Assembly (NCBI RefSeq): GCF_001659785.1
Contig: NZ_CP015961.1
Location: 1,488,001 to 1,552,000 of the forward strand
Direction: 5' to 3'
Source: Dietzia timorensis
Lineage (GTDB): Bacteria; Actinomycetota; Actinomycetes; Mycobacteriales; Mycobacteriaceae
DNA: 64,000 nucleotides
Part shown: positions 45,234-57,731 of the stretch, piece by piece
How the letters are laid out: the number at the start of each line of letters is the position of its first letter
Numbering within the stretch: the stretch's first letter is position 1
Notes under the pieces: generated by a model
The model's input: the letters and a program-made list of their open reading frames with translations, nothing else
What the model was told of the DNA's origin: nothing
The model's database searches: none
Made by a program: the position numbers and the translations under genes

Positions 45234-47681
45234 TCACCACCAACCGGTCGCCTGGGACAACTGGCTCTCGAACTCGTTGCGCAGAGAGCGCACGAACGTT
45301 GAGGACATGTGGTGGGAGTCGTGGTAGACGATCACATTGCCGATAGCCGCTGGGCAGTACACCGGACCGCACAGCCCGTCGGTGAAGTCGAGTAGGTGTA
45401 CGTCCTCCATGCCGGCGGTGGCGAGGATTGCCGGATTATCTGGCGCCAGCGACGCATCTCGGGGCATGCCGCAGCTCTCGGGGTCCGATCCCGACTCTCC
45501 CAGGCACTCGCCGGCGCGAAGCGGCCCCTCTCCATGGTCGATCCAAGGGGTATCTCGGATCGCGAGGGTCTGAATGCCGTGCTCGGAGAAGAACTTCCAC
45601 AGGTCGATGTACTGGTACGGGGTGAAGTCCGGCATTGAGCGTCCCGAGGGGCGCGTCGCCGTCGTGGCGACGAACTCCGGGTTGAGACCCACGATCGACT
45701 CGAGTGCTCCGCGTGTCCATTCGACGCAACCTGCGTACATCGCCTCGTTGTCGTCGGCGATTGTTCCGTCGAGGGTGAGCGGGCAGCCCATCTTGAGGAT
45801 CGTGACGACCCGGAAACCTCGATCGCGCCCGATCTCGTCGAACGCCGTAATCCAATGCTCGGAGTGCGAGCCACCGACAAGCGCGATGGTGCGATCTGCA
45901 TCGGGATCGCCGTACACACAGCTCACGACGTCCTCGGTGTTGAAATCGGAGATGCACCCGTCCCACGTCGACGCAGGTAGATCGTTGCCGACTTGCAGCG
46001 GCGTCGGGTGGTAGTCGTCGCCCCGCGCCTCGACGTCCTCGAGGAACGCCCGAGCGCCGGGGAACTGCTCATCGCTCAGCGGGTCGACCTCGGGCACCGA
46101 CGCGCGGTCTTCTGCGGTGGCGGTCCAATACGACTGCATGCCGGCAACGAAAGCACCACACAGGATGACGGTGGAGAGCGCGCCCACCAGGACGAACTTC
46201 TCCTTCGTGGTGCGCTTTGGCCCCGCGTCTTCCGCGGCCGCCTTCTCCTGCTTCGCAGCTTTCTTCGCGGACCTCTTCTCGGCTTTCTTCTCGGCGCGCG
46301 TGAGCTTCGAGGATTCCACCGACTCGTGGGTGACCTCGTCAGCTTCGTCTTCGGCGTCGGAGTCCTTGGCTGAAGAGTCCTCGGTGTCGGAGTCCTTGGC
46401 GGAAGAGTCCTCGTCGTCGGGGGCGTCGATCTCCGCCGTCACCCCTTTTGCATCCTTGTCCTTATTTTTGCCCGCTGCCGCGGCCACCGCTCCTGCGGCG
46501 GCCGTCGATCCTGCGGCTGCGGCATCCGCAGAGGACTTCTTGCGGTTGACGCGGCTCTTCATCCGCAGCGGGCGCTCGATGTAGCGCTCGGCGAGCCACG
46601 CCAGCGCGAGGGAGACGAGAACGATGACGGTGCCCGACACCGCAGTAGCGTTCGGGCTGTCCGAGAGTGCGAGGTAGAAGATGAGAAGCGGCCAGTGGAT
46701 CAGGTAGAGCGAGTAGCCGAGATCGCCGAGCCGACGCATCGGGTACGTGGACAAGAGCCACGGAATCGGTTCGGTGTACCAGCGAACCTTCTTGCCTGCG
46801 GGGACCATCCCGAAAATGACGATGAGCAGAGCGCCGCCCACCGGGTACCACGCCCACCAGGCGGGGAAGTGCTCGACACCGTCGATGAGGAGGCCACAGG
46901 TGACGATCATCGTCAGGCCGGCGATGGTGGCGAGCGTGCGCAGCACCCACGGAACGGCAATTCCCACGAACACGATGGCGAGGACGCCGCCGATGAACAG
47001 CTCCCACAGACGCGCCCACGTGTCGTAGTAGTTCCACGGCTGGTTCGCCTCGAAACCGCGGTCCGCGTGCCAGATCGAGGCCAGACAGATGGCTGTGAAG
47101 ATCGCCGCGTACAGCCACTTGGACGGCGTCTTACCGACGAGCCGGAACAGGGCGGCGACGCCGAGGACCAGGGCGAGCGCGATGAGGTAGAACTGGCCTT
47201 GCACCGACATCGACCACAGGTGCTGCAACGGCGAGATCGAGGCGTCGGCGGCCCCGTAATCCTGGCTTGTGAGCGCGAGCTCCCAGTTCTGGTAGTACAG
47301 CAGCGTCGCCTGGGCCTGGGTGAGGACATCTGTCCACGTGGCCTCAGGCCGCAGCCACATCGTCAACCCGACGGTGGCGGCCACCACGACGATGAGCACC
47401 GGATACAGGCGCCGTACGAGTCGCCATAGATTCTGAATCGGGGACAGGCTGGATCCGGGGGTGGTGGCACCACGCACAAGCGAGCCGAGGAAGAAGAATC
47501 CCGACAGCGCCAGAAAGACATCGACACCGCCGGAGACCCGGCCCATCCACACGTGGAAGAAGACCACGAAAGCGATGGCGATACCGCGGAGACCGTCCAG
47601 GTCTGGACGGTAAATGACCTGCTTGCGCGGCTTTACGGGCGTGGTTTCAGCCTCGTTGGCCTGCTCGGTCTTCGCGGACAC
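45234..47681 (-). CDS. Acyltransferase-3/SGNH membrane acetyltransferase
   Basis: 815 residues from GTG 47681, preceded by GGAGG at 12 bases; the longer open frame overlaps bioA. The N-terminal acyltransferase-3 domain has the start [16 protein letters not shown], the catalytic His in FFHVW (H43), and about ten helices. A linker of about 80 residues is highly charged, Ala/Lys/Glu-rich, with an acidic repeat. After one more helix, a C-terminal SGNH hydrolase domain shows GGSHSEHW and [10 protein letters not shown]. Such OafA/YrhL proteins O-acetylate wall or lipid sugars outside the membrane; an actinobacterial relative, TmaT, acts on trehalose mycolate. The substrate here is not known. Confidence 0.88.
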   Translation of the reverse strand: MSAKTEQANEAETTPVKPRKQVIYRPDLDGLRGIAIAFVVFFHVWMGRVSGGVDVFLALSGFFFLGSLVRGATTPGSSLSPIQNLWRLVRRLYPVLIVVVAATVGLTMWLRPEATWTDVLTQAQATLLYYQNWELALTSQDYGAADASISPLQHLWSMSVQGQFYLIALALVLGVAALFRLVGKTPSKWLYAAIFTAICLASIWHADRGFEANQPWNYYDTWARLWELFIGGVLAIVFVGIAVPWVLRTLATIAGLTMIVTCGLLIDGVEHFPAWWAWYPVGGALLIVIFGMVPAGKKVRWYTEPIPWLLSTYPMRRLGDLGYSLYLIHWPLLIFYLALSDSPNATAVSGTVIVLVSLALAWLAERYIERPLRMKSRVNRKKSSADAAAAGSTAAAGAVAAAAGKNKDKDAKGVTAEIDAPDDEDSSAKDSDTEDSSAKDSDAEDEADEVTHESVESSKLTRAEKKAEKRSAKKAAKQEKAAAEDAGPKRTTKEKFVLVGALSTVILCGAFVAGMQSYWTATAEDRASVPEVDPLSDEQFPGARAFLEDVEARGDDYHPTPLQVGNDLPASTWDGCISDFNTEDVVSCVYGDPDADRTIALVGGSHSEHWITAFDEIGRDRGFRVVTILKMGCPLTLDGTIADDNEAMYAGCVEWTRGALESIVGLNPEFVATTATRPSGRSMPDFTPYQYIDLWKFFSEHGIQTLAIRDTPWIDHGEGPLRAGECLGESGSDPESCGMPRDASLAPDNPAILATAGMEDVHLLDFTDGLCGPVYCPAAIGNVIVYHDSHHMSSTFVRSLRNEFESQLSQATGWW
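46351..46410 (-). repeat. 30-bp tandem repeat inside acyltransferase linker
   Basis: Two adjacent 30-base units (46351-46380 and 46381-46410) differing at two positions, coding for the repeated SSAKDSD-type acidic decapeptide in the linker. The unit length keeps the frame if copy number changes. Confidence 0.85.
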
Positions 47682-47804
47682 GGGTTGTTTGATCCTCCAC
47701 CGGTTTCGGGGCGCGGGCGCGCGGCCCACCGTGAATTGCTTTCTCGATCTTATAAAGACCGTGTGCCGAAAACCGAACTGAGCCGGCACGGTAGCGTGCG
47801 TGCC

Positions 47805-49190
47805 ATGACGGCACACCACGGCGACGACAGTGTCCACGAGACACGATCAGCGCGCAATAGTAGCGCGCGGGGGACTCTAGCGGAACGGGATTCGACGGGC
47901 TTCTCCGACGCGCTGTCGGCCGAGGACTTATCCGCCTACGATGCCGAGCACGTCTGGCACCCGTACGGAGCTTTCCCAGCGAGTACGCGGCCGCTGGTGG
48001 TCCAGTCAGCCGAGGGAGTGGTGCTGCGATTGGCCGACGGCCGTGAGGTCATTGACGGGATGAGCTCGTGGTGGGCCGCGGTGCACGGCTATCGGCATCC
48101 GCGCCTCGACGCTGCGCTACATGCGCAGGTCGACACGATGAGCCACGTCATGTTCGGCGGGCTCACGCACGCTCCGGCGGTCGAGCTGACCCGTCGCCTG
48201 GTGGAGATGACCCCGGAACCGCTGCAGAAGGTATTTCTTGCGGACTCCGGCTCGGTCTCGGTCGAGGTAGCGCTGAAGATGGCGATCCAGTGGCAACGCG
48301 CCAACGGCAACCCCGAGCGCACGCGCATTCTCACATGGCGCGGCGGTTACCACGGGGACACCCTCAACCCGATGAGCGTGTGCGACCCGGACGGGGGAAT
48401 GCACGCGATGTGGACCGGCGTGCTCCCGCGGCAGGTGTTCGTCCCGGCGCCGCCGACGCAATGGTCCGAAGACTATGCCGACATCCTGCGTTCGGCGATC
48501 CGGGAGCAGGCAGAGCACCTCGCGGGAATCATCGTCGAGCCACTCGTCCAGGGCGCCGGAGGCATGCGGTTTCCCCACTCCGGGTACCTCCGGGTGCTCA
48601 GAGAAGAAACCCGGAAAGCCGGTATCGCGCTGATCTTCGACGAGATCGCCAGCGCCTTCGGTCGCGTGGGTGGCACCACGGCCGCCGAGCTGGCCGCCGT
48701 GAGTCCGGACATCATGTGCGTGGGCAAGGCGCTCACGGGTGGGTACATGACCTTGGCGGCGACGATCACGACCGACGAGATCGCCGCCGACATCTCGGCG
48801 GGAGAGGCCGGCGGCCTCGCGCACGGCCCGACGTTCATGGGCAACCCGCTGGCCTGCGCCGTGGCGTGTGCGTCCCTCGATATCCTCGCCGAAGGCGCCT
48901 GGCGCTCTCAGGTGCCCCGAATAGAAGGCGAACTTCGCGACGGACTCGAGCCACTACGCAACGCCCGTGGCGTGCACGATGTCCGCGTGCTCGGAGCCAT
49001 CGGCGTCGTCGAACTGGACGAGCCGGTCGCGATGCAAGCGGCAACCGACGCGCTCGTCGACGCAGGCGTGTGGCTGCGACCCTTCCGCAATCTCATCTAC
49101 ACGATGCCGCCATATATCAGCTCCAGCGAGGACATCGCGGCGATCTGCTCGGCGGTGGCCGACGCCGTCAGAGCCTCGACGCAGAACTAG
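47805..49190 (+). CDS. bioA: 8-amino-7-oxononanoate aminotransferase
   Basis: PLP aminotransferase of biotin synthesis converting KAPA to DAPA with S-adenosylmethionine. It has 461 residues from ATG 47805; the first 40 residues are a Ser/Asp-rich extension before the conserved VWHPYGAF. Motifs [21 protein letters not shown] and the PLP-lysine region GKALTGGYM are intact. It is divergent from the acyltransferase, so the 123 bases between them hold both promoters. Followed by bioF after 81 bases. Confidence 0.93.
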   Translation: MTAHHGDDSVHETRSARNSSARGTLAERDSTGFSDALSAEDLSAYDAEHVWHPYGAFPASTRPLVVQSAEGVVLRLADGREVIDGMSSWWAAVHGYRHPRLDAALHAQVDTMSHVMFGGLTHAPAVELTRRLVEMTPEPLQKVFLADSGSVSVEVALKMAIQWQRANGNPERTRILTWRGGYHGDTLNPMSVCDPDGGMHAMWTGVLPRQVFVPAPPTQWSEDYADILRSAIREQAEHLAGIIVEPLVQGAGGMRFPHSGYLRVLREETRKAGIALIFDEIASAFGRVGGTTAAELAAVSPDIMCVGKALTGGYMTLAATITTDEIAADISAGEAGGLAHGPTFMGNPLACAVACASLDILAEGAWRSQVPRIEGELRDGLEPLRNARGVHDVRVLGAIGVVELDEPVAMQAATDALVDAGVWLRPFRNLIYTMPPYISSSEDIAAICSAVADAVRASTQN

Positions 49191-49271
49191 CGAGCCGACT
49201 TCGCCGAAGCGGCGCGTGCGCCCGGGCGCGTCAGCATAAGGTGTAAGTCGAAATTCTAGGAGGAACGCAGC

Positions 49272-50459
49272 GTGAGCGAAAAGGCACCACACGGGCATTT
49301 TGAGCGGGCAGCGGCCGCGGACTGGCTCGACGCCAACGAGCGCCACCGCATCGACGCCGGTCTGCGTCGCCGTCTCAACCCGCGTGCGCCGTCCAGCGAC
49401 GTTCTCGACCTCGCCTCCAACGACTATCTCGGACTCGGATCGCACGCCGATGTCAAGGCGGCCGCTATCGACGCCATCGAACAATGGGGCACGGGATCGA
49501 CCGGTTCTCGCCTCGTCACCGGAACGACTACCGCTCACATCGACCTCGAGACGAAACTCGCGGAGTTCATGGGGCAGGAGGCAGCGCTGGTGTTCTCCTC
49601 CGGCTATGCCGCCAACCTCGGCGTCGTCACCGCGCTCGCCGGTCGGGGGTCGCTCATCGTGTCTGACGGCGGAAGCCACGCTTCCCTCGTCGACGCATGC
49701 CGCCTCTCCCGTGCACGAGTTGTCGTCATCGAAAGGGGAGACGTCGAGCAGGCGCGGATCGCGCTGGCCGAGAGAACCGAGGAGCGCGCGCTGGTGGTTA
49801 CCGACTCGGTGTACTCAGTCGACGGCGAGCTGGCACCGCTGCGCGAAATGTACGAGGCCGCCCGTGACAACGGGGCGTTGATGCTCGCCGACGAGGCGCA
49901 CGGACTCGGTGTTCGCGGCCGTGGCGGCCGTGGATACGTCGATGAGCTCGGGCTCGCCGGTCGCGAAGATCTCATCGTCACCGCGACACTGTCGAAGGCG
50001 CTGGGCTCTCAGGGCGGCGTGGTGCTCGGCTCACGTCGCCTCATCGATCACCTCATCGATACCGCGCGCACGTTCATCTTCGACACCGGCCTCAATCCGG
50101 CGGCGGTAGGCGCGGCGGGCGCAGCGCTGGAGCAGCTCGTCGCCACACCGACGCTCGCGGACGACGTACTCGCCAACGCCCGCGAACTCGCCGAGGCCGC
50201 CGGAGCCGAGGAGCCGCAGTCCGCCGTGGTGTCGGTGATCATCGGCGACCCATCGAAGGCGGTCGCAGCCCGAGACGAAATGCGTTCGCGCGGCGTCAGC
50301 GTCGGGTGTTTCCGTCCACCGTCGGTCCCGGTGGGCACCTCCCGGCTTCGATTGACCGCACGCGCGAACCTCACCAAGGGGGATCTCGAGCGTGCGTGCG
50401 AGACGCTACGCAAGGTGCTCGCCGGAATGGACCGGGGAAGCGAGGCAGGCCGTGGCTGA
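49272..50459 (+). CDS. bioF: 8-amino-7-oxononanoate synthase
   Basis: PLP enzyme condensing pimeloyl thioester with alanine to KAPA. It has 395 residues. ASNDYLGLG near 49-57, GTGSTGSRLVTG near 76-87, the PLP lysine in TATLSKALGSQGG near 236-248, and EAHGLG-type ADEAHGLGVRG are present. It starts at GTG 49272 behind AGGAGG. The end overlaps bioD by eight bases. Confidence 0.94.
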   Translation: MSEKAPHGHFERAAAADWLDANERHRIDAGLRRRLNPRAPSSDVLDLASNDYLGLGSHADVKAAAIDAIEQWGTGSTGSRLVTGTTTAHIDLETKLAEFMGQEAALVFSSGYAANLGVVTALAGRGSLIVSDGGSHASLVDACRLSRARVVVIERGDVEQARIALAERTEERALVVTDSVYSVDGELAPLREMYEAARDNGALMLADEAHGLGVRGRGGRGYVDELGLAGREDLIVTATLSKALGSQGGVVLGSRRLIDHLIDTARTFIFDTGLNPAAVGAAGAALEQLVATPTLADDVLANARELAEAAGAEEPQSAVVSVIIGDPSKAVAARDEMRSRGVSVGCFRPPSVPVGTSRLRLTARANLTKGDLERACETLRKVLAGMDRGSEAGRG

Positions 50460-51159
50460 GTCGCGCATCCTCATGGTCACCGGAACCGGTACCGATATCG
50501 GCAAGACGATGGTCACGGCGGCGATCGCCTCCAGCCTCAGGGACGAAGGATTGAGGGTCGGACTGTGCAAGCCCGTTCAGACCGGGCTCGACGCGGATGC
50601 GCCGGGAGACGTCGACGATGCCGCGCAGTTGTCAGGGGTATCGACTACCTCCGAATTCTTCCGCTATCCCGAGCCACTGGCCCCGGAGACCGCCGCGCGC
50701 CGCGCAGGCATGGCGCCGCCGGTACTCGGCGAACTCGCGACTCGTATCGAACGGTTCGCGGCGGGCGTCGATGTGACGCTCGTCGAGGGGGCCGGGGGAG
50801 TGCTCGTGCGCCTCGGGCCGGAACTCACGCTCGTCGACCTCGCGGTCGAGCTTTCGGCGCGGGGGCACAAGGTGTCCGCCGTCGTGGTCGTCCGGGCAGG
50901 CCTGGGCACGCTTTCGGATACGGAGCTCACGGTCGACAGGCTTCGGAGCTCGGGCATCGCGATTGCGGGAACGGTGCTCGGAATGTGGCCGGACCGGCCC
51001 GACCTGGCCCAGAACTGCAATCTCGAGGACTTACCGCGACTCACCGGTGTCCCGGTTATCGGCAAGCTGCCCGCGGCAGTGGGACGCCTGGGACCAGGGG
51101 AGTTTCGGGCCGGTGCGAGAAACTGGCTCGAAGGAGGCGCTCTGACCCTACTGCGGTAG
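50452..51159 (+). CDS. bioD: Dethiobiotin synthetase
   Basis: 235-residue ATP-dependent carboxylase closing the ureido ring of dethiobiotin. The P-loop GTGTDIGKT is at 11-19 and KPVQTG at about 39-44, with EGAGG near 109. It starts at GTG 50452 inside the end of bioF, giving direct translational coupling. Confidence 0.93.
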   Translation: MAESRILMVTGTGTDIGKTMVTAAIASSLRDEGLRVGLCKPVQTGLDADAPGDVDDAAQLSGVSTTSEFFRYPEPLAPETAARRAGMAPPVLGELATRIERFAAGVDVTLVEGAGGVLVRLGPELTLVDLAVELSARGHKVSAVVVVRAGLGTLSDTELTVDRLRSSGIAIAGTVLGMWPDRPDLAQNCNLEDLPRLTGVPVIGKLPAAVGRLGPGEFRAGARNWLEGGALTLLR

Positions 51160-51244
51160 AGCTTCGGGCTAACATGAGATTCGCGTCATAATTTCGGCGC
51201 GGTGATTTTGTATGTGCACAACGACGGGAAGCAGGTAAGCGAGA

Positions 51245-52285
51245 GTGACTATCGCTTCGGACCAGATCGAGCAGGCGGCGCACGCCGACGAGCGGGACAT
51301 CCTCGAAATCGCTCGGGAACAGGTGCTCGAGCAGGGCGTGGGGCTTGACGCCGAACAGACGCTGAAGGTGCTGCAGTTGCCCGACGAGCGTCTCGAGGAG
51401 CTGCTCCAGCTCGCGCATGATGTGCGCATGCAGTGGTGTGGCCCGGAGGTCGAGGTCGAGGGCATCATCTCCCTCAAGACCGGCGGATGCCCCGAAGACT
51501 GCCATTTCTGCTCACAATCCGGGCTGTTCACCTCCCCGGTGCGGTCGGCGTGGATCGATATCCCGTCGCTTGTCGAGTCGGCTAAGCAGACCGCCAAGTC
51601 CGGGGCGACCGAATTCTGCATCGTCGCCGCCGTTCGTGGCCCGGACAAGCGGTTGCTGTCCCAGGTGGCGGCGGGCATCGAGGCCATTCGTGCCGAGGTC
51701 GATATCGAGATCGCATGCTCGCTGGGAATGCTCACGCAGGAACAGGTCGATCAGCTCGCCGCAATGGGCGTACACCGGTACAACCACAACCTGGAAACCG
51801 CGCGTTCGCACTTCCCGAACGTGGTCACCACCCACTCATGGGAAGAGCGATGGGACACCCTGCGCATGGTTCGCGACGCGGGAATGGAGGTGTGCTGCGG
51901 TGGAATCCTCGGAATGGGCGAGACACTTGAACAGCGTGCCGAGTTCGCAGCGGATCTCGCTTCGCTCGAACCCGACGAGGTCCCGCTCAACTTCCTCAAT
52001 CCGCGCCCGGGCACACCTTTCGGCGATCTCGAGGTGCTAGAACCGACCGAGGCGCTCAAGTCGGTCGGCGCGTTCCGCCTGGCACTCCCGCGGACGATCC
52101 TGCGCTACGCCGGTGGACGCGAGATCACCCTCGGCGATCTCGGCGCCAAGCAGGGCATCATGGGCGGGATCAATGCCGTTATCGTCGGCAACTACCTCAC
52201 GACGCTCGGCCGTCCCGTCGAGAGCGACCTCGACATGCTCGAGGACCTGTCTATGCCGATCAAGGCGCTCAACGACACACTGTGA
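51245..52285 (+). CDS. bioB: Biotin synthase (radical SAM)
   Basis: 346 residues. Radical-SAM cluster cysteines C82, C86 and C89 (CPEDCHFC); the second cluster ligands follow in EIACSLG and VCCGGILG. Inserts sulphur into dethiobiotin. GTG 51245 start. The next gene overlaps it (GTGA) and codes for the auxiliary protein such actinobacterial BioB enzymes require. Confidence 0.95.
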   Translation: MTIASDQIEQAAHADERDILEIAREQVLEQGVGLDAEQTLKVLQLPDERLEELLQLAHDVRMQWCGPEVEVEGIISLKTGGCPEDCHFCSQSGLFTSPVRSAWIDIPSLVESAKQTAKSGATEFCIVAAVRGPDKRLLSQVAAGIEAIRAEVDIEIACSLGMLTQEQVDQLAAMGVHRYNHNLETARSHFPNVVTTHSWEERWDTLRMVRDAGMEVCCGGILGMGETLEQRAEFAADLASLEPDEVPLNFLNPRPGTPFGDLEVLEPTEALKSVGAFRLALPRTILRYAGGREITLGDLGAKQGIMGGINAVIVGNYLTTLGRPVESDLDMLEDLSMPIKALNDTL

Positions 52286-52593
52286 CCATGACCGAAAAAT
52301 CCGTGCACGGCGCGTCCGGGGCAGCAGCGCTCCGCGACGCGCTGTTCGCCGGCGCTGACTACGCTTTCGATCCCTTTACCGGCGTACCCGCAGGCGAGGC
52401 GCCTCGGCGGTTCCGGGCTGCCGAGCTTGGTTTGGAGGCGCCGCGATACTGCCCGCTGTGCGGGCGTCGCATGATCACCCAAGTCCTGCACACCGGATGG
52501 CGCTCGAAATGTTCGCGCCACGGTAGCGCCGAGAGCGCGGAAATCGATGCCGCGAGGGAAGCAGCCCGCGACCCCTTTGCCGAACATGAATAA
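52282..52593 (+). CDS. bsaP: Biotin synthase auxiliary protein BsaP
   Basis: 103 residues (GTG 52282 or ATG 52288). The Cys motif is C57-P-L-C60 and C77 in the KCSRHG segment, with FDPFTG upstream, matching the small iron-sulphur protein encoded after bioB in mycobacteria (Rv1590 type), recently shown to be needed for biotin synthase to make biotin there. The tight overlap with bioB supports a shared job. It is shorter than most electron carriers and has only three evident ligand cysteines. Confidence 0.85.
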   Translation: MTMTEKSVHGASGAAALRDALFAGADYAFDPFTGVPAGEAPRRFRAAELGLEAPRYCPLCGRRMITQVLHTGWRSKCSRHGSAESAEIDAAREAARDPFAEHE

Positions 52594-53119
52594 ATCCGTG
52601 ATCGCCCGTGCCGGACGCACGGTGCCGCTACTGATCCTCCCCTTCGTCGTTGTCGCCGCGGCGTGGACGATCGCCGCGCCGCGACTGCGCGTCGTCGCAC
52701 TCGGCGATGGCACCGGCTCGCCCACTTACGGCTCGAGCGGGGCGGAAGTGTCCGCCACGATCATGCTGTCGGCGATGCTCTTCGGCGCTGGTGCAGCGGC
52801 CGCCCTGGTGTTGTGGCGAAGGCACTCACGCCTTCGCGCACTACCGCCCGCACTGTGGGCCTGGCTCGGCATCGGCGCACTCGGGGCAGTGACCTCTACG
52901 GCGTCCCTGGCGCTTGCCAGGCTGGTGTTCTCAGCCGACACGAATGCCGCGGAAGGCACGATCATCGAACTCGCCCCCCGACTGGCGCGCCAGGTCATGA
53001 CAGCAGGCCAGAGCACGCAGGCCGTAGAAAACATCGCGATGGCCGCCTGGGCAGCGGGCGGCGCCCTCACCGTGTGGTTTGTGGCCGCGTACATGTCATT
53101 CGGTAGAGACCTGCGATAA
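52586..53119 (+). CDS. Four-helix membrane protein, DUF2567-like
   Basis: 177 residues from ATG 52586, overlapping the bsaP stop. Hydrophobic segments at about 12-30, 56-77, 90-114 and 149-171. The position after bsaP matches mycobacterial Rv1591 (DUF2567). Function unknown; a role in biotin uptake or envelope is only suggested by the neighbourhood. Confidence 0.75.
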   Translation: MNKSVIARAGRTVPLLILPFVVVAAAWTIAAPRLRVVALGDGTGSPTYGSSGAEVSATIMLSAMLFGAGAAAALVLWRRHSRLRALPPALWAWLGIGALGAVTSTASLALARLVFSADTNAAEGTIIELAPRLARQVMTAGQSTQAVENIAMAAWAAGGALTVWFVAAYMSFGRDLR

Positions 53120-53218
53120 TAGGGCTTCCAGTCGTATCGAGGCGCCTGCCCGCGACGGTACGACGCTGACGATTCGAGCGGCAAACCGCCGCGTCGATGC
53201 AAAGGAACGTTGACGATC

Positions 53219-54274
53219 ATGACGAGCGCGAGCGCACCTGCCACCACCATTTTGAGCTCCGACCTGCGCGAAAAGGTCACCCGCACCGCGCACGGCTGGG
53301 ACGGGGTCGCCCCGGACGAGCACTGGGCCGCGGAGATCCGCCGCTTGGCGGAGGAACGGGACGCCACGATCCTGGCGCACAACTATCAGGTGGGACCGAT
53401 CCAGGACATCGCCCACCACGTCGGCGACTCGCTCGCGCTCTCTCGCATCGCGGCCTCCGCAGATACCGAGACGATCGTGTTCTGTGGCGTGCATTTCATG
53501 GCAGAAACCGCGAAGATCCTGTCGCCGGACAAGACCGTACTTATTCCCGACGCCGAAGCCGGCTGTTCGCTTGCCGATTCGATCACCGAAGAGCAGCTGC
53601 GCGATTGGCGCTCCGAGCACCCCGGCGCGGTCGTGGTGAGCTACGTCAACACCACTGCAGCCGTGAAGGCGCTCACCGACGTCTGTTGCACCTCGTCCAA
53701 TGCCGTCGACGTCGTCGCTTCCATCGACCCCGATCGGGAGGTGCTGTTCCTGCCCGACCAGTTCCTCGGTGCCCACGTGCGCCGCGAGACCGGCCGCGAG
53801 AATATGTACGTATGGGCCGGCGAGTGCCACGTGCACGCCGGCATCAACGGCAAGCAGCTCAGCGACCAGGCCGAAGCGCACCCCGGCGCCGAACTGTTCG
53901 TGCACCCCGAATGCGGCTGTGCGACAAGCGCCCTCTATCTCGCCGGCGAAGGCGCGGTCGAGGAGGACAAGGTCAAGATCCTTTCCACCGGTGGAATGGT
54001 CGACGCCGCCCGCGCCTCCGGCTCCAGCGAGGTCCTCGTGGCCACCGAGATCGGGATGATCCACCAGCTGCGCAAGGCCGCCCCGGAGATCGATTTCCTC
54101 GCCGTCAACGAAAATGCCTCGTGCCCATACATGAAGATGATCACCCCGGCCGCGTTGCTCCGTTGCCTCACCGACGGCGCCGATGCCGTCCACGTCGACC
54201 CGGTCACGGCGGAGGCCGCCCGCGGCTCGGTCGAGCGGATGATCGCCATCGGCAACCCCGGGTCGGGAGAATGA
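53219..54274 (+). CDS. nadA: Quinolinate synthase
   Basis: 351-residue 4Fe-4S enzyme condensing iminoaspartate with dihydroxyacetone phosphate. Cluster cysteines lie in [14 protein letters not shown] and [14 protein letters not shown] near 61 and HVGDSLALS are the substrate loops. ATG 53219 has AAAGGA at a normal distance; the TTG at 53210 is too close to it. Overlaps nadC (ATGA). Confidence 0.94.
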   Translation: MTSASAPATTILSSDLREKVTRTAHGWDGVAPDEHWAAEIRRLAEERDATILAHNYQVGPIQDIAHHVGDSLALSRIAASADTETIVFCGVHFMAETAKILSPDKTVLIPDAEAGCSLADSITEEQLRDWRSEHPGAVVVSYVNTTAAVKALTDVCCTSSNAVDVVASIDPDREVLFLPDQFLGAHVRRETGRENMYVWAGECHVHAGINGKQLSDQAEAHPGAELFVHPECGCATSALYLAGEGAVEEDKVKILSTGGMVDAARASGSSEVLVATEIGMIHQLRKAAPEIDFLAVNENASCPYMKMITPAALLRCLTDGADAVHVDPVTAEAARGSVERMIAIGNPGSGE

Positions 54275-55188
54275 TCGCCCCGCGAGAGGGAAGCGGCGGG
54301 TCGTTCGTGGGCGAGCGCTCAGCGGCGTTCACCTCCGGTGTGGATGACGCCGGGCGCAGCGCACTCCGGGCCGCCCTGAGGGTCGCCCTGGACGAGGACC
54401 TGGCACGCGGACCGGACGTCACGTCGATTGCGACCGTTCCCGCGGATTCGCGTACCTCTGCGCGGCTCGTGGCCCGCGAATACGGCGTACTGGCCGGGAT
54501 CGATGCCGTCCACTCCGTGCTCGACGAGGTCGACCCGGGCAGCGCGAACGTCACTGCGCACGTCGCCGACGGGGAGCGGATCGGGCCTGGCCAGGTCGTC
54601 GCCACCATGGAAGGTCTCACTCGTTCGATCCTCACCGCCGAACGCACCTTCCTCAACCTCGTCTGCCACCTCACCGGAATCGCGACAGAGACGGCGCGAT
54701 GGGTAGACGAGGTCGAAGGCTACGACGTTCGCATCCGCGACTCGCGCAAGACGCTTCCCGGGTTGCGGGAGTTGCAGAAGTACGCGGTACGCGCGGGCGG
54801 CGGCGCAAATCATCGGATGGGGCTCGGCGACGCCGTGCTCATCAAGGACAACCATGTGGCAGCGGCCGGCGGAATCTCGGCCGCGCTCGACGCCGTTCGC
54901 GCACAGTTCCCGCAACTGCCTTGCGAGGTGGAGGTCGATTCACTCGAGCAGTTGGACGACATGCTCGACGCGGGCGTGGACCTGGTACTGCTCGACAATT
55001 TCCCGGTATGGCAGACACAGATCGCGGTCCAGCGTCGCAACTCCCGGCGCCCCGCGACACTTCTCGAATCCTCCGGCGGGCTCAGTCTCGACACCGCGCG
55101 GGACTATGCCTCCACGGGGGTCGACTATCTCGCCGTCGGCGCGCTCACCCATTCGGTGCGCGCCGTCGACCTCGGCCTAGACTTCTAG
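54271..55188 (+). CDS. nadC: Quinolinate phosphoribosyltransferase
   Basis: 305 residues. [20 protein letters not shown] and [12 protein letters not shown] cover the active-site Arg/Lys/His set; LIKDNH and LESSGG complete it. Converts quinolinate to nicotinate mononucleotide. It starts immediately at the nadA stop; in most relatives nadB lies between them, and here it is absent. Confidence 0.95.
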   Translation: MIAPREGSGGSFVGERSAAFTSGVDDAGRSALRAALRVALDEDLARGPDVTSIATVPADSRTSARLVAREYGVLAGIDAVHSVLDEVDPGSANVTAHVADGERIGPGQVVATMEGLTRSILTAERTFLNLVCHLTGIATETARWVDEVEGYDVRIRDSRKTLPGLRELQKYAVRAGGGANHRMGLGDAVLIKDNHVAAAGGISAALDAVRAQFPQLPCEVEVDSLEQLDDMLDAGVDLVLLDNFPVWQTQIAVQRRNSRRPATLLESSGGLSLDTARDYASTGVDYLAVGALTHSVRAVDLGLDF

Positions 55189-55245
55189 ATATCGTCCGCT
55201 GGGTCGACCCTGCGGAACCCTGGACATCCGGTGGAGAGGATTTTC

Positions 55246-56586
55246 GTGCTCAATTATCTTGACCTGCGCGGCACGACGCTGAGCACCGCGGAACTTCGGC
55301 GCACGCTGCCGCGCGGAGAGGTCGACGTCGCCTCGGCGGCCGCGTCGGTGCAACCCGTTGTCGACGCCGTCGCCCGCGACGGCGCGAGCGCTGCGCTGGA
55401 CGCAGGTGAGCGCTTCGACAAGGTGCGGCCGACCAGCGTGCGCGTACCATCCGGCGTCATAGATGAGGCTCTGTCCGGCCTCGACCCGAAGATTGCCGAA
55501 GCGCTGGCAGAGGCGATAGAACGCAATCGTCGCGGCCACGCCGCGCAGCACCCGCAGGGCAAGGTCACCGAGGTCGCCCCGGGTGGCACCGTGACCGAGC
55601 GGTGGGTGCCCGTGGAGCGCGTCGGTCTCTACGTTCCCGGCGGGCGCGCGGTGTACCCGTCGTCGGTGCTCATGAACGTGGTGCCCGCCCAGGAGGCGGG
55701 CGTGTCCTCGCTGGTCGTCTCGAGCCCGCCGCAGCCCGAGTTCGGTGGCTGGCCACACCCGACGATCCTCGCCGCGTGCGCCCTGCTCGGCGTGGACGAG
55801 GTGTGGGCCGTCGGCGGTGCCCAGGCCGTGGCGCTCATGGCCTACGGCTCGCCCGAGGACGTCGACGGGGGAGCAGCGCTCGAACCGGTGGACATGATCA
55901 CCGGCCCGGGCAACGTGTTCGTTACCGCAGCCAAGCGGCTCGTGCGTTCGGAAGTCGGCATAGATTCGGAGGCCGGGCCCACCGAGATCGCGGTCCTCGC
56001 CGACGATTCTGCGAACCCGGTCCAGGTGGCCTACGACCTGATCAGCCAGGCCGAACACGATCCGATGGCGGCGTCCGTGCTCGTCACCGATTCGCCCGAG
56101 CTCGCCGACGCCGTCGACCGCGAGATAGCTGCCCGGTACTCGCGCACTCTCAACACCGAGCGCGTCGCCGAGGCACTCGAGGGCAAGCAGTCGGGCATCG
56201 TGCTCGTCGACGACCTCGACGCGGGCCTACGCGTCGTCGATGCCTACGCGGCCGAGCACCTCGAAGTGCACACCCGCAACGCGCGTGACGTCGCAGCCCG
56301 GGTTCGCAACGCGGGCGCGATCTTCGTCGGCGCGTTCTCCCCGGTGCCCCTCGGTGACTACGCCGCGGGCTCCAACCACGTGCTGCCGACCTCGGGGAGT
56401 GCCCGGCACTCCTCGGGGCTCTCGGTGTATACGTTCCTGCGCAACGTGTACATGATCGACTACGACGAGGCCGCGCTCAAGGACGTCTCCGAAACCGTGA
56501 TCGCGCTTGCCGACGCCGAGGCGCTGCCCGCGCACGGCGAGGCGATCCGTGCGCGCTTCGAGGACCTCGATGCGGAGGAGGGCTAG
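55246..56586 (+). CDS. hisD: Histidinol dehydrogenase
   Basis: Last two steps of histidine synthesis. 446 residues from GTG 55246, which has GAGAGGA at five bases; the earlier GTG 55231 lies upstream of that site. Signature [16 protein letters not shown] near 250 and zinc-site residues in QAEHDPMA and GAFSP are present. The stop directly abuts hisC. Confidence 0.95.
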   Translation: MLNYLDLRGTTLSTAELRRTLPRGEVDVASAAASVQPVVDAVARDGASAALDAGERFDKVRPTSVRVPSGVIDEALSGLDPKIAEALAEAIERNRRGHAAQHPQGKVTEVAPGGTVTERWVPVERVGLYVPGGRAVYPSSVLMNVVPAQEAGVSSLVVSSPPQPEFGGWPHPTILAACALLGVDEVWAVGGAQAVALMAYGSPEDVDGGAALEPVDMITGPGNVFVTAAKRLVRSEVGIDSEAGPTEIAVLADDSANPVQVAYDLISQAEHDPMAASVLVTDSPELADAVDREIAARYSRTLNTERVAEALEGKQSGIVLVDDLDAGLRVVDAYAAEHLEVHTRNARDVAARVRNAGAIFVGAFSPVPLGDYAAGSNHVLPTSGSARHSSGLSVYTFLRNVYMIDYDEAALKDVSETVIALADAEALPAHGEAIRARFEDLDAEEG

Positions 56587-57687
<1,101 letters not shown>

Positions 57688-57731
57688 AGAATAGAACTAC
57701 CGACCGCAGCCACCACTGAAGGAGAACAGTC

